Shown here one piece after another: positions 50,568 through 59,648 of a stretch of 64,000 nucleotides of DNA (the stretch's first letter is position 1; the number at the start of each line of letters is the position of its first letter). The position numbers were made by a program, and so were the translations under genes. The notes below the pieces were generated by a model, which was given only the letters and a program-made list of their open reading frames with translations, did no database searches and was not told the origin of the DNA. Source of the DNA: JAIQGF01 sp051006995 (GTDB lineage: Bacteria; Acidobacteriota; Terriglobia; Terriglobales; Acidobacteriaceae); NCBI GenBank assembly GCA_051006995.1, contig JBPCSQ010000029.1, positions 248,001 to 312,000 of the forward strand, read 5' to 3'.

Positions 50568-50629
50568 TTGCACTCACATTACGACTACGATACGATAACG
50601 ATACGTTTAGGCAACTGTACTCTATCGTT
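50568..50629 (+). promoter_or_regulatory. Promoter with ACGATA operator array
   Basis: TTGCAC (50568-50573), 17-bp spacer, TACGAT (50591-50596). ACGATA occurs at 50587, 50592 and 50598, and its complement TATCGT at 50623. The array covers the -10 and start region, like a repressor or activator operator for the gene at 50662. Confidence 0.45.
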
Positions 50630-50661
50630 ACGCATCTGAAAGGATTCGCGAGGTGGCCATC

Positions 50662-50958
50662 ATGGCGCGAAACACAAAGATGAACTCCCCGCGCTCTCGC
50701 TTTGGGTCGGTCGCGGAAGGCGACGTGCCGCACAGCCGCAACGGAAAGCACAAGTCGATCATTACCGCCATCCTTGAGGACCTCGATGGTCTGCCGGCCC
50801 AGCGCGCGCTGAAAATCGCGCTTGCGGAGCTACCCGATACGAAAGCCAACATCCGCTCGGCGCTGAACCGCGCCAGCCGGACACGCGGCCTCGAGGTCGC
50901 CACCTCGAGCGACGATGTGCATCTCTATATTTGGAAGAAGAACGGGCACGTCGCCTAG
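50662..50958 (+). CDS. Small basic protein of unknown function
   Basis: 98 residues from the ATG at 50662 (GAGG eight bases upstream). The polar start (NTKMNSPRSRFGSVAEGDVP) precedes SIITAILEDLDGLPAQRALK and a C-terminal part (SALNRASRTRGLEVATSSDD, VHLYIWKK) that looks like a small regulatory or RNA/DNA-binding domain. No family is recognised. An ACGATA-rich operator overlaps its promoter. Confidence 0.6.
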   Translation: MARNTKMNSPRSRFGSVAEGDVPHSRNGKHKSIITAILEDLDGLPAQRALKIALAELPDTKANIRSALNRASRTRGLEVATSSDDVHLYIWKKNGHVA

Positions 50959-50961
50959 GAA

Positions 50962-52245
50962 TTAGGCGATGCCCGGAACAGCCTTCTGTCCTTCGCTGAG
51001 TTCGCGCGCGGCGCGTTCCGGCGGTTCCAACCGCGACAGGCGCAGGGACACCAGCCAGCCGATGAGGAGCAAAGTGCCCACCGCGGCCGCCACTCCCCTC
51101 CAGCGGCCAAAGGCCCAAAAAAATCCGGCGAAGGTCCCTACCAGGCTGGATCCAAGATAGTAGGCGAACAGATACAGCGAGGCGGCAATGGCTCTCGCTA
51201 TCCGCGCGCGCCCGCCTACCCACCCGCTCACCACCGCGTGCGCTCCGAAAAATCCGAAGGTTACCACGGCCGTGCCTAGCACGATCATTCCCAGGGGCCG
51301 TGCCAGCGTGACTCCCAGGCCCATTAGCATGATGACAAGCATCCGCCACACGACCGCGCCCGGGCCGCGACGTCCGGCCATCCGCCCAGCCCATGCCGAA
51401 CTCAGCATGCCGATCACATACACGCCGAACAGCAGGCCTACGTGCGATTGGGTCAAACCGTAAGGCGGCGCGACCAGGCGGAACTGAAGGTAGTTATAGG
51501 TGGAAACGAAGCTGCCCATCAGCAGGAATCCCATCAGGAACATCCAGCGGAGTCCGCTGTCGCTCCAGTGAGCGCGGATGGTGGCTGCCAGTTCCGCCGG
51601 ATGTGCCGAGCGGCGCACGAAGTGGCGCGATCGCGGCAAGAGTAACCAGAACAGGACTCCCGCCAGCAATCCCAAGCCGCCGATGATGGCCACGGCACCG
51701 CGCCAGGAGAACAGGTCGCAGAGCACGCCCGCCAGCAGCCTTCCTGACATGCCTCCCATGGCGGTGCCGCCGACATAGACACCCATCGCCAGCCCGCCCG
51801 AGTCGGGCGCGATTTCTTCGCTGATATAGGCCATGGCCACGGCAGGCACGCCGCTGAGCGCCAGCCCCGCCAGCGCCCGCGTCGCCAGCAGCATGTGCCA
51901 ATTGGGTGAGAACGCGCTCGCCAGGCTGAGCGCCGCCGACGCCACCATGGACCATCCCATCAGCGATTTGCGATCGATGGTTTCCGAAATCAACCCGGCG
52001 GCGACCATGCCCAACGCCAGCACGCCCGTGGTCAGCGACAGCGCCAGGCTGCTCACTGCCGGCGAGACATGGAATTCGGCCGCCAGTACCGGCAGCAGCG
52101 GCTGCACGCAGTAGATAAGGGCGAAGGTGCAGAACGCGGCCGCCACCATCGCCAGGTTCACCCGCCAAAACAAGCGCGTGCCGGTGTGGATGTAATCCGA
52201 ATTGGCGGCTGCCGCCACGCACTCATCGTAGGGTCGGCGCGGCAA
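50962..52245 (-). CDS. MFS transporter, YnfM-like
   Basis: 427 residues with 12 hydrophobic helices. The first half includes CTFALIYCVQPLLPVLAAEF and the MFS loop signature GLISETIDRKSLMGWSM; AMGVYVGGTAMGGMSGRLLA follows. The family exports or imports small organic solutes such as arabinose-like sugars or drugs; the substrate is unknown. The start is uncertain: the longest frame begins with a TTG at 52245, a GTG lies at 52218, and neither has a clear ribosome site. Its stop faces the 50662 gene. Confidence 0.85.
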   Translation of the reverse strand: MPRRPYDECVAAAANSDYIHTGTRLFWRVNLAMVAAAFCTFALIYCVQPLLPVLAAEFHVSPAVSSLALSLTTGVLALGMVAAGLISETIDRKSLMGWSMVASAALSLASAFSPNWHMLLATRALAGLALSGVPAVAMAYISEEIAPDSGGLAMGVYVGGTAMGGMSGRLLAGVLCDLFSWRGAVAIIGGLGLLAGVLFWLLLPRSRHFVRRSAHPAELAATIRAHWSDSGLRWMFLMGFLLMGSFVSTYNYLQFRLVAPPYGLTQSHVGLLFGVYVIGMLSSAWAGRMAGRRGPGAVVWRMLVIMLMGLGVTLARPLGMIVLGTAVVTFGFFGAHAVVSGWVGGRARIARAIAASLYLFAYYLGSSLVGTFAGFFWAFGRWRGVAAAVGTLLLIGWLVSLRLSRLEPPERAARELSEGQKAVPGIA

Positions 52246-52357
52246 GTAAGTCCAATTTACCTCTGGCGGTGGGCGCAGGAATTTTCGTAACCGCCAAGCA
52301 CGGTGTGGCGTCCTTATTGTTTGGCAATCAGCATTTCATAGCGAAAAAGGGGGAGAC

Positions 52358-52873
52358 ATGGCGGAAACGCCGCAGCAGTACACGCAAAGGATTCTTACTA
52401 CCTTGGGCGATCGCGATCCGGTGAACGTGCTTCAGGAAACGCCGGCCAAGCTGGCGGAGCTGGTGAAATCGCAGCCGGCGAGCACCCTGAACCAGCGGCC
52501 GGCGCCCGGCAAATGGTCGGTCGGAGAAATTCTCGCCCACCTCGCCGACGCCGAGATGGTCGTCGGCTTCCGCGTTCGTCTTATCCTCGGCCACCCCGGC
52601 GTGCCCATCCAGGCCTTCGACCAGGATGTCTGGGCGGCCTTCAGCCATTATGAGCAGATTCCCGCGCCGGAATCGCTGGAGCGGTTTACGGCGCAGCGCC
52701 GGGCCAACGTGCGCCTGCTGCGTTCGTTGTCACCGGAGCAGATGCAGCAGCACGGCATGCACAGTGAGCGCGGGCGCGAGACCGTGGAGCAGGTTATCAA
52801 GATGTGGGCAGGTCACGACCTGAATCACCGGGCGCAGGTGGAGAGAATTCTCGGCAAATCGGCCGCCGCGTGA
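52358..52873 (+). CDS. DinB/YfiT-family putative metal-dependent enzyme
   Basis: 171 residues. Four-helix DinB fold with KWSVGEILAHLADAEMVVGF (first His) and, near the end, IKMWAGHDLNHRAQVERIL, which has the H-x3-H pattern of the metal site. Relatives include bacillithiol or mycothiol S-transferases and uncharacterised stress proteins. The reaction is unknown. It stands alone with a GGGGGAG ribosome site. Confidence 0.85.
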   Translation: MAETPQQYTQRILTTLGDRDPVNVLQETPAKLAELVKSQPASTLNQRPAPGKWSVGEILAHLADAEMVVGFRVRLILGHPGVPIQAFDQDVWAAFSHYEQIPAPESLERFTAQRRANVRLLRSLSPEQMQQHGMHSERGRETVEQVIKMWAGHDLNHRAQVERILGKSAAA

Positions 52874-52918
52874 TGAGCCGGTAGGAGCAGAGAGCCGCGA
52901 TGCAGGCGGGTGCGGAAG

Positions 52919-54256
52919 TTACTTTCCGTTCGCGGCGGCTGATGTGCGCGCCAGCACCGCGCGCACGCGCGCTGCCAGTTGGGGCGGAGTGAATGGCTTT
53001 GCCAGAAAGTCGGTGGCTCCGGCTGCGAACCCTTCGCGGGTGCTGTTCTCGTCGCTGCGTGACGTCAGCACCACGACCGGCAGGTGGCTTGTTTCTTCGC
53101 AGGCGCGAAGCCTGCGGAGCACTTCCATCCCGCCAATCTTCGGCAGGTTCAGATTAATCAGCACGACGTCGGGGTGCTCGGTTCCGACGGCGCGCAGTCC
53201 CTCCTCGCCATCGGCGGCCTGCCGGACTTCGAATCCTTCCCGCAGCAGCGCTGCGGCGGCGCTGATGCGCAAATCGGCATCGTCGTCCACCACCAGCACC
53301 AGCCGGTGATGAGGCGGGAACTCCAGCGCTGCAGCAGCCACTTCCAGGGTGCGCTCGCGCGTGCTGTGCGGCGGCGTAACCGCAATCTCGCATCCTTCCC
53401 GCGCGCAGAACACGTGCAGGCCGAAGTTCCGCGAATGAGCCAGCTCCTGGGCCCGCCGTTCGATTTCCTCCAACGCTTCGTCGTCGTGGGTGGGATCGTG
53501 GTGCGTGAGCGCGAGCTGCCGAACGTCCGCGGCCGACGCCAGATCCACCACGTAATCGAACGCGCTGTGTCCCCAGTTCCTTTTTTGCGGGTACTCCTCG
53601 GGCGTGTACTGGGCATCGTGAACCAGCAGGTCGGCATGTTTCATGAACGCTGCGTGGCGCCGGTCGCCCTCATGCACGATCGAATCAATGCGCCCGGGCT
53701 CCGCCTCTTCCTTCCACAGCGTCCTGCCAAAAGGCTCGTGGTCCGCCATGTAGACCACGATCACCCCGTCGGCTTCGATGCGATACGCCAGCGTGGTTGC
53801 CGGATGATTCAGGAACTGCGTGACCACTTTGACGCCGCCGAAATCGAAGGTACCTTCCGTCAGATCGCGGTATTCGATTTTCGAAGGCAACTGGCCCAAC
53901 TCCACCGGGAAGTAGGTGAATTCCATCTGCCCGGCCAGCACGTGGGCCAGCGAGCCGCTGACGCCGGCCGGCGCGCAGATCAAGAACTCGTTGCCGGCCT
54001 CAAACACCGGCATGAAAAACGGGAAGCCCTGGATGTGGTCCCAGTGCGTATGGCCGAGCAGGATGGTGGCGTGGATAGGACGCGGCCCCTTCAATAGTTC
54101 CAGGCCCAGCGGACGCGCACCCGTGCCGCAATCAAGGATGAATCGCTGCCCGCCGTCAGTAATCACCTCCATGCAGGAGGTGTTCCCGCCGTACAGGACT
54201 GTGCTTTTGCCAGGGGTGGCAATGGATCCGCGTGTTCCCCAGAACCGGACTCGCAT
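52919..54256 (-). CDS. MBL-fold hydrolase fused to a receiver domain lacking the phospho-Asp
   Basis: 445 residues. The N-terminal metallo-beta-lactamase fold starts RVRFWGTRGSIATPG and has LLGHTHWDHIQGFPFF (H-x-H-x-D-H zinc motif), VYMADHEPFG and LALTHHDPTHDD. After a linker, residues about 320-440 form a receiver domain with the acidic residues VLVVDDDADL, Thr/Ser in VVLTSRSDE and Lys in FLAKPF. The phospho-acceptor position is Asn368 (VVLINLNLPKIGG) instead of Asp. The hydrolase substrate is unknown; a nucleotide phosphodiesterase is one option. It is isolated between DinB and a secreted protein. Confidence 0.85.
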   Translation of the reverse strand: MRVRFWGTRGSIATPGKSTVLYGGNTSCMEVITDGGQRFILDCGTGARPLGLELLKGPRPIHATILLGHTHWDHIQGFPFFMPVFEAGNEFLICAPAGVSGSLAHVLAGQMEFTYFPVELGQLPSKIEYRDLTEGTFDFGGVKVVTQFLNHPATTLAYRIEADGVIVVYMADHEPFGRTLWKEEAEPGRIDSIVHEGDRRHAAFMKHADLLVHDAQYTPEEYPQKRNWGHSAFDYVVDLASAADVRQLALTHHDPTHDDEALEEIERRAQELAHSRNFGLHVFCAREGCEIAVTPPHSTRERTLEVAAAALEFPPHHRLVLVVDDDADLRISAAAALLREGFEVRQAADGEEGLRAVGTEHPDVVLINLNLPKIGGMEVLRRLRACEETSHLPVVVLTSRSDENSTREGFAAGATDFLAKPFTPPQLAARVRAVLARTSAAANGK

Positions 54257-54536
54257 GCGATGCGCTGCTCCTGCTTCGGCGGCTCCTGCGACGCCGAGCC
54301 GAAACTTCGGGCCGTGACCACCGACTAATGAAATCGAGGGGAGATCCGGCCGGGGGATTTATGCCGGAGACAAAAGACCGTGCTTATGATGCCCTGTGAA
54401 GCTTAAGGAATCAAGAAAATCGAGCAAGGGCACAATGTCCTTAGACCGCAAAACATTGCAATGCCGCTGCCCGGACATCACCCCAACAACGACCGCGCGA
54501 GAGCGCGGCCGCTCCAACAGCATCTTGGCGCTGGCG

Positions 54537-55322
54537 TCACCAAGCCGTCAGTTTCACCTGGTCAATCCACTCCGTGACCGCGCTGGGATAGCCGCTGGCC
54601 CCGGAATTTCCATTGAGATCAAGCTGGAACTGCACGCCCATGTTGTCGCTCCATCCGCTGGGTTCCGGTCCCGCCGGCTCGCCGGTGTTGAGCGTATAGG
54701 TCACGTTGTAGACGGCGTTGTCGTTGGCGTCGTACTGCACCAGCGTGAGGCTGTCGTAATACATCATCGGCTGCTGCTTCCGCGCGCTGCGGTGAAAATT
54801 CCAGGTGGCGTGGTACCACACGTTGGGCGTAAATTTCGGGCAGGCAATGCCCGTCTGGATCCAGTGGCCGGACTTCTGATTCCAAATATCCCAAACGCCG
54901 GCGCCGTAGTCGCACTGCGTGCCGAACATGTACTCGACGCCCTTGGCGAATTGGAAGGCGTCGAATTCGATCGCCTGGCCAATCGTGGTGGAGTTGCTGT
55001 CGAGCATGAACCAGAAATCGAATTGAAAGTTCGAGAACGAGTCATGCGGTCCGACCTTGTTCCAGAACAGCATGTCGGTCCACGCCGGACCGTCCACATA
55101 AAACTTGGTGCTGTCGCCATCCTTGGAAGGCGTGGTCTGGAATTGCGCCATGTATGACGTCGAATAGGCGGTGGCGCCTCCGGCGCAGGTTCCGGTGCAG
55201 TTGCCCCAATTGGTGGTGTTGTCATCAATGCCGCTGAAGACAGTGGCGGTGGAAGGTGGCGTCACCTGCGCCAGTGCGGCGCATGACGCCAGCAGAGCGA
55301 AGCCCAACAGACGGATTTTCAC
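54537..55322 (-). CDS. Secreted beta-rich protein of unknown function
   Basis: 261 residues with a signal peptide (KIRLLGFALLASCAALAQ). The mature part is rich in Asn, Thr, Tyr and Trp with Cys pairs (WGNCTGTCAGG; TQCDYGAG...IACPKF). The strand pattern (FQFDFWFMLDSNSTTIGQAI, VWYHATWNFHRSARK, DQVKLTAW) suggests a concanavalin-like jelly roll, as in carbohydrate-binding or lectin-like secreted proteins. No catalytic pair is evident. The 280 bases after its stop and the 247 before its start hold no feature I can support beyond a weak hairpin near 54495. Confidence 0.65.
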   Translation of the reverse strand: MKIRLLGFALLASCAALAQVTPPSTATVFSGIDDNTTNWGNCTGTCAGGATAYSTSYMAQFQTTPSKDGDSTKFYVDGPAWTDMLFWNKVGPHDSFSNFQFDFWFMLDSNSTTIGQAIEFDAFQFAKGVEYMFGTQCDYGAGVWDIWNQKSGHWIQTGIACPKFTPNVWYHATWNFHRSARKQQPMMYYDSLTLVQYDANDNAVYNVTYTLNTGEPAGPEPSGWSDNMGVQFQLDLNGNSGASGYPSAVTEWIDQVKLTAW

Positions 55323-55569
55323 GGTACTCCCTGGGAGATCGAGGAGGGGAATTTCTCAACAGCATACCTGTCCGGCAGCAACTTGGAAATTGGGAGAAAG
55401 TGGGAGTACACGGGCCACAGGCATTGCCCTTAACCCGGTGGAGCGGTTGGTGGTGAATTCCCGGGAGCTGACCGGGCAGTTCAGATTCCCATTTTGGGAA
55501 AGTGCCGATAGAGAACGCGCAGTTGGTTCCACGCGCGCGCTCCGCCGCATACGATAATCCGCCAGCACT

Positions 55570-57786
55570 ATGTCTTCGTCTGCCAAGACACTGCAGAAAC
55601 CCGGGGCTCTGATTGGCGAGTTCTGGGGCGGGCTGGCGGCCATGCTGGTGGCGCTGCCTTCCGCCATCGCTTTCGGCGTCACCATATTCGCGCCATTGGG
55701 AGGAAGCTACGCCGCTCGCGGCGCTCTGGCCGGTATTCTTGGCGCCACCGCGCTCGGGCTGATCGCGCCGGCGCTGGGTGGCACCCGGCGCCTGATTACC
55801 GCCCCGTGCGCGCCCGCGGCGGCGGTGCTCTCCGCGTTCGCAATTGAGCGCACACAACACGGCGCCCCGCCCGAATCGACTCTCGTGATGATCGCCCTGG
55901 TCGCCCTGCTTTGCGGCGGGGTGCAGGCGGTGTTCGGCATCGTGGGCCTGGGCCGATTGATCAAGTACATGCCCTACCCGGTGGTCAGTGGTTATCTGAG
56001 CGGCGTAGGACTGATCATCATCATCAGCCAGGTACCTAAATTTCTCGGGGTGCCGAAGAATACCCATTTCTGGAACGGACTTCTGTCGCCGGCACTCTGG
56101 AACTGGTACGGGGTGGCGGTTGGAGTGGTAACCGTCGGAGTCATGATCATCGCCCGCCGCGTCATTAAGGCTGTACCCGCAGCGATCCTCGGCCTGGCGG
56201 GTGGAGTTTTCACCTACTTTGCCCTCGGGCTATGGAACCGCTCACTGCTGACGCTGGCCGGCAATCCGCTGGTCGTGGGCTCGCTGGGCAACTCCGGCGG
56301 CGGATTCTTTGCCGCCATGGGCGAGCGTTGGAAAGCGGTAGGCGCGCTGAACGTCATGGAGCTGAAGTTCCTGATTGTTCCCGCGCTCACCTTGGCGGTT
56401 CTGCTGTCCATCGATTGCCTGAAGACGTGCGTCGTGCTCGACGCGCTTACCCGCTCCCGCCACGATTCCAACCGGGAGCTGATCGCGCAGGGCGTCGCCA
56501 ATCTGGCCTCCACCATCGCCGGCGGAGTCCCGGGTTCCGGCACCATGGGCGCGACGCTCATCAACATCTCCAGCGGCGGGCAGTCGCGGATTTCCGGGGT
56601 GGTCGAAGGAGTCTTGGCCCTGCTGGCGTTTCTGGTCCTCGGCCAGTTCATCGCCTGGGTCCCTATCGCCGCGCTGGCCGGCATCCTGATCGTCATCGGC
56701 TTTCGAATGTTTGACCGCAACAGCGTGCACTTGCTGAAGTCGCGCTCCACCATCCTGGATTTCGTGGTGATAGTTGCGGTCGTAGTGGTCGCTGAAACCA
56801 TCAGCTTGATCGCCGCCTCCGCCGTCGGCATCGGGCTCGCCATCCTGCTGTTTATTCGCGAGCAGATCGGTGGCGCCGTGGTCCGGCGCAAGGTCTACGG
56901 CAACCAGGTCTTTTCCAAGCAGATGCGCCTGCCGGAGGAGCTCGCCATTCTGGAGCAGCGCGGTGACCGCACCGCGATTTTCGAATTGCAGGGCAGCCTG
57001 TTCTTCGGCACGACCGACCAGCTCTACACTGCGCTGGAAGCGGATCTTAAAACCCGCACCTACATCGTCCTCGACATGCAGCGTGTGCAGTTGGTGGACG
57101 TCACCGCCGCCCACATCCTGGAGCAAATCGAGGACATGGTCTCAGACCGGGGCGGCTATCTCGTCTTTACCCACCTGCCGCAGCACGTGCCCACCGGTCA
57201 GGACATGCAGCGCTACTTCGACCAGGTCGGGTTGGTCCGCCCCGAGCGCCACGTCCGCATGTTCAGCGAACTCGACGAGGCCTTGGAGTGGATCGAGGAC
57301 CGCATCATCGAGGAGCAGAGGCTGGAACGGGCTCTGGAAAAGCCGCTGGAATTGCGCGAGATTGACGTCTTCAAAGGCCGCAAGGAGGAAACGCTGACCG
57401 CCCTGGAGGCTTGCGTCGAGCGCCGCTCCCTGCGCACCGGCGAGCTCATCTTCCACCGCGGCGATCCCGGCGACGAGCTTTTCCTCATCCGCTGCGGCGC
57501 TGTCCGCATCCTGCTTCCGCTAGACGGTCAGCAGGGCCACCACCTCGCCACCTTCGGACGCGGCGACTTCTTCGGCGAAATGTCGTTCCTGGATGGAGAG
57601 CCGCGCTCGGCCGATGCCATTGCCTTTGCCGACACCGAGTTGTTCGTGCTTTCGCGGCGGCGCTTCGACACCATTTCCGATGAGCACAAGAAGCTCGCCA
57701 TGAACCTGCTGGAAGGGCTCGCACGGGCCCTTGCCTACCGTCTCCGCCACACCGACTCGGAGCTTCGCGTACTTCAGGAAGCCTGA
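55570..57786 (+). CDS. SulP anion transporter with STAS and cyclic-nucleotide-binding domains
   Basis: 738 residues. About 10-12 membrane helices form the SulP core (AMLVALPSAIAFGVTIFAPL, GVPGSGTMGATLINISSGGQ). The STAS domain follows at about residues 465-590 (FELQGSLFFGTTDQLYTALE, YIVLDMQRVQLVDVTAAHIL). The C-terminal 130 residues are a cNMP-binding fold: GELIFHRGDPGDELFLIRCG, HHLATFGRGDFFGEMSFLDG, EPRSADAIAFADTE. SulP proteins carry sulfate, bicarbonate or related anions; transport here would be gated by cAMP or a similar nucleotide. Only one nucleotidyl cyclase (3764-6049) is visible in the window. Confidence 0.9.
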   Translation: MSSSAKTLQKPGALIGEFWGGLAAMLVALPSAIAFGVTIFAPLGGSYAARGALAGILGATALGLIAPALGGTRRLITAPCAPAAAVLSAFAIERTQHGAPPESTLVMIALVALLCGGVQAVFGIVGLGRLIKYMPYPVVSGYLSGVGLIIIISQVPKFLGVPKNTHFWNGLLSPALWNWYGVAVGVVTVGVMIIARRVIKAVPAAILGLAGGVFTYFALGLWNRSLLTLAGNPLVVGSLGNSGGGFFAAMGERWKAVGALNVMELKFLIVPALTLAVLLSIDCLKTCVVLDALTRSRHDSNRELIAQGVANLASTIAGGVPGSGTMGATLINISSGGQSRISGVVEGVLALLAFLVLGQFIAWVPIAALAGILIVIGFRMFDRNSVHLLKSRSTILDFVVIVAVVVVAETISLIAASAVGIGLAILLFIREQIGGAVVRRKVYGNQVFSKQMRLPEELAILEQRGDRTAIFELQGSLFFGTTDQLYTALEADLKTRTYIVLDMQRVQLVDVTAAHILEQIEDMVSDRGGYLVFTHLPQHVPTGQDMQRYFDQVGLVRPERHVRMFSELDEALEWIEDRIIEEQRLERALEKPLELREIDVFKGRKEETLTALEACVERRSLRTGELIFHRGDPGDELFLIRCGAVRILLPLDGQQGHHLATFGRGDFFGEMSFLDGEPRSADAIAFADTELFVLSRRRFDTISDEHKKLAMNLLEGLARALAYRLRHTDSELRVLQEA

Positions 57787-57814
57787 TGCCGCAACTCGCA
57801 TATACAATCGCCCC

Positions 57815-59197
57815 ATGAAAAGAGCTTTCCTCGTTCTGCTGCTCTTCGTCGTTCCGGCATTCGCCGCTCCCAAGTGCATGCGCGTGGATTACTACCATAC
57901 CGGCAACGACCACCAGGAGATGTTCGCGTTCGACCGCATCGTGATTGAGCCGACGCCGTGGCCCGGCGACCTGCGCAAGACGTTGGACGAAACCAATATC
58001 GGGAAATATTTCTTCGAAGTTCGCGATCGCGCCACCAATCGGGTGCTCTACTCGCGCGGATTCTCATCCATCTTCGGCGAATGGGAAACCACGGGCGAGG
58101 CAAAGCAGGTCAACCGGACATTTTCCGAGTCGCTGCGCTTCCCCGCTCCTGCCACCCCGGTCCAGATCGTGCTCATGAAGCGCGACGCCGGCAACGTTTT
58201 CCATGAAGTGTGGTCTCAGATCGTCGATCCCAGGAACCAGTTCATCGATACCTCCGTTCCCGCTTCGCCAGGGCCGCTGCTCACCATTCAGAAGAGCGGC
58301 GAGCCTGCGGCCAAGGTGGATTTCCTTATCCTTGGCGACGGCTACACCGCAGCGGAGTTGCCGAAATTCGAAAAAGATGCGCGCCGACTGACGGAAATCC
58401 TCTTCTCCACGTCGCCGTTCAAGGAACACCGCGCCGACTTCAACGTGTGGGCGCTCTGCCCGGCCTCGGCCGAATCCGGCATCTCGCGGCCCTCCACCGG
58501 CGTGCATCATCGCACGCCCGTCGGCGCCACATACGATGCTTTCGGTTCCGAGCGCTACATCCTGACTTTCGACAACCGGCGCTTCCGCGACGTCGCTTCC
58601 TTCGCTCCGTACGAGTTCGTAGAAATTCTGGCCAACGGCAAGACCTACGGTGGGGGCGGCATCTTCAACCTGTTCAGCACTGTCGCCGCCGACAGCCTGT
58701 GGTCTCCCTACGTTTTTGTGCACGAGTTCGGTCATCACTTCGCCGGCCTGGCCGACGAGTACTTCACCTCCGACGTCGCTTACCTGCCGCCGGCGCACAA
58801 GGTCGAGCCCTGGGAGCCGAATGTGACGGCGCTACTCGATCCCACGAATCTGAAGTGGAAGGACCTGGTGACTCCCGGTACCCCGCTTCCCACGCCTTGG
58901 GACCAGGCCGCCTTTGAAGCCTATGAGCGTGAAATTCAGGCGCGTCGACGCGACATCCGCGCCAAAAACGAGCCCGAGTCGGTGATGGATGCGCTATTTA
59001 CCGAGGAAAAGAAGCACGAAGACCAACTGCTGGCTGCCGACAAATATTCCGGCAAGGTGGGCGCCTTTGAAGGCGCTAACTATGAGGCCAAGGGCTACTA
59101 CCGCGCCCAGGAAAACTGCATCATGTTCACGCGCCACGACGCCTTCTGCGCCGTTTGCCGCCGGGCAATCGAGCGCATCATCGCGCTGTACACCTAG
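57815..59197 (+). CDS. Secreted M64 family (IgA-protease-like) metallopeptidase
   Basis: 460 residues from the ATG at 57815, 28 bases after the SulP stop. A signal peptide (KRAFLVLLLFVVPAFAAP) precedes a beta-rich M64 N-terminal domain (VDYYHTGNDHQEMFAFDRIV). The catalytic zinc motif VFVHEFGHHFAGLADEYF is near residue 310. A C-terminal region includes ENCIMFTRHDAFCAVCRRAI. M64 proteins cleave secreted or extracellular proteins. Reading from the longer upstream frame overlaps SulP and is rejected. Confidence 0.9.
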   Translation: MKRAFLVLLLFVVPAFAAPKCMRVDYYHTGNDHQEMFAFDRIVIEPTPWPGDLRKTLDETNIGKYFFEVRDRATNRVLYSRGFSSIFGEWETTGEAKQVNRTFSESLRFPAPATPVQIVLMKRDAGNVFHEVWSQIVDPRNQFIDTSVPASPGPLLTIQKSGEPAAKVDFLILGDGYTAAELPKFEKDARRLTEILFSTSPFKEHRADFNVWALCPASAESGISRPSTGVHHRTPVGATYDAFGSERYILTFDNRRFRDVASFAPYEFVEILANGKTYGGGGIFNLFSTVAADSLWSPYVFVHEFGHHFAGLADEYFTSDVAYLPPAHKVEPWEPNVTALLDPTNLKWKDLVTPGTPLPTPWDQAAFEAYEREIQARRRDIRAKNEPESVMDALFTEEKKHEDQLLAADKYSGKVGAFEGANYEAKGYYRAQENCIMFTRHDAFCAVCRRAIERIIALYT

Positions 59198-59202
59198 CAG
59201 GC

Positions 59203-59237
59203 GTGTGTGGCGCGGGTCTCGGACCCGGGCCACACAC
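59203..59237. repeat. Long inverted repeat after the M64 gene
   Basis: GTGTGTGGC (59203-59211) pairs with GCCACACAC (59229-59237) and CGGGTC with GACCCG inside it. No T-run follows. It resembles interspersed intergenic palindromes. Confidence 0.55.
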
Positions 59238-59297
59238 TCCCGGACGCGGTCGCGTAGAGCGGTTGCATTCTTCTTCCTGCACTGTGACAATCTTTCT

Positions 59298-59648
59298 GTG
59301 AGCGACCTCTCTCCAGCGCCGGTATTCGCACGTGGGGCAGTTGTTCTGGTTACGCTGAACAGCCCGCGCGAGAAATTCTGGGGGACCGTCCTGGAATTGA
59401 CCGCCGCCGGGTTGGGCATACGGGGCATTGATCTGAACTCGTTCGACGATTTCGCGCGCCTGGTGCGCGAGGGTGAGCCGGTGGCCGCAGGGGCGGTATT
59501 TTTCCCGATGCATCGCGTCGAGCGCATCGAACTCGACACCCGCAACGGCTCCATTCCCTCCCTCGGAGAGCGCTTCAGCGCGAAAAGCGGTCAGGAAGTC
59601 GCGGCCCTGTTCGCCGCTCCTGAATTCGCAGCGGAGCGCCACGGCTGA
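59298..59648 (+). CDS. Small soluble protein of unknown function
   Basis: 116 residues from the GTG at 59298. It starts SDLSPAPVFARGAVVLVTLN and continues with FWGTVLELTAAGLGIRGIDL, a compact alpha/beta pattern, ending ALFAAPEFAAERHG. No family is recognised. Its stop is directly abutted by the ATG of the next gene, so the two are probably co-translated. Confidence 0.6.
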   Translation: MSDLSPAPVFARGAVVLVTLNSPREKFWGTVLELTAAGLGIRGIDLNSFDDFARLVREGEPVAAGAVFFPMHRVERIELDTRNGSIPSLGERFSAKSGQEVAALFAAPEFAAERHG

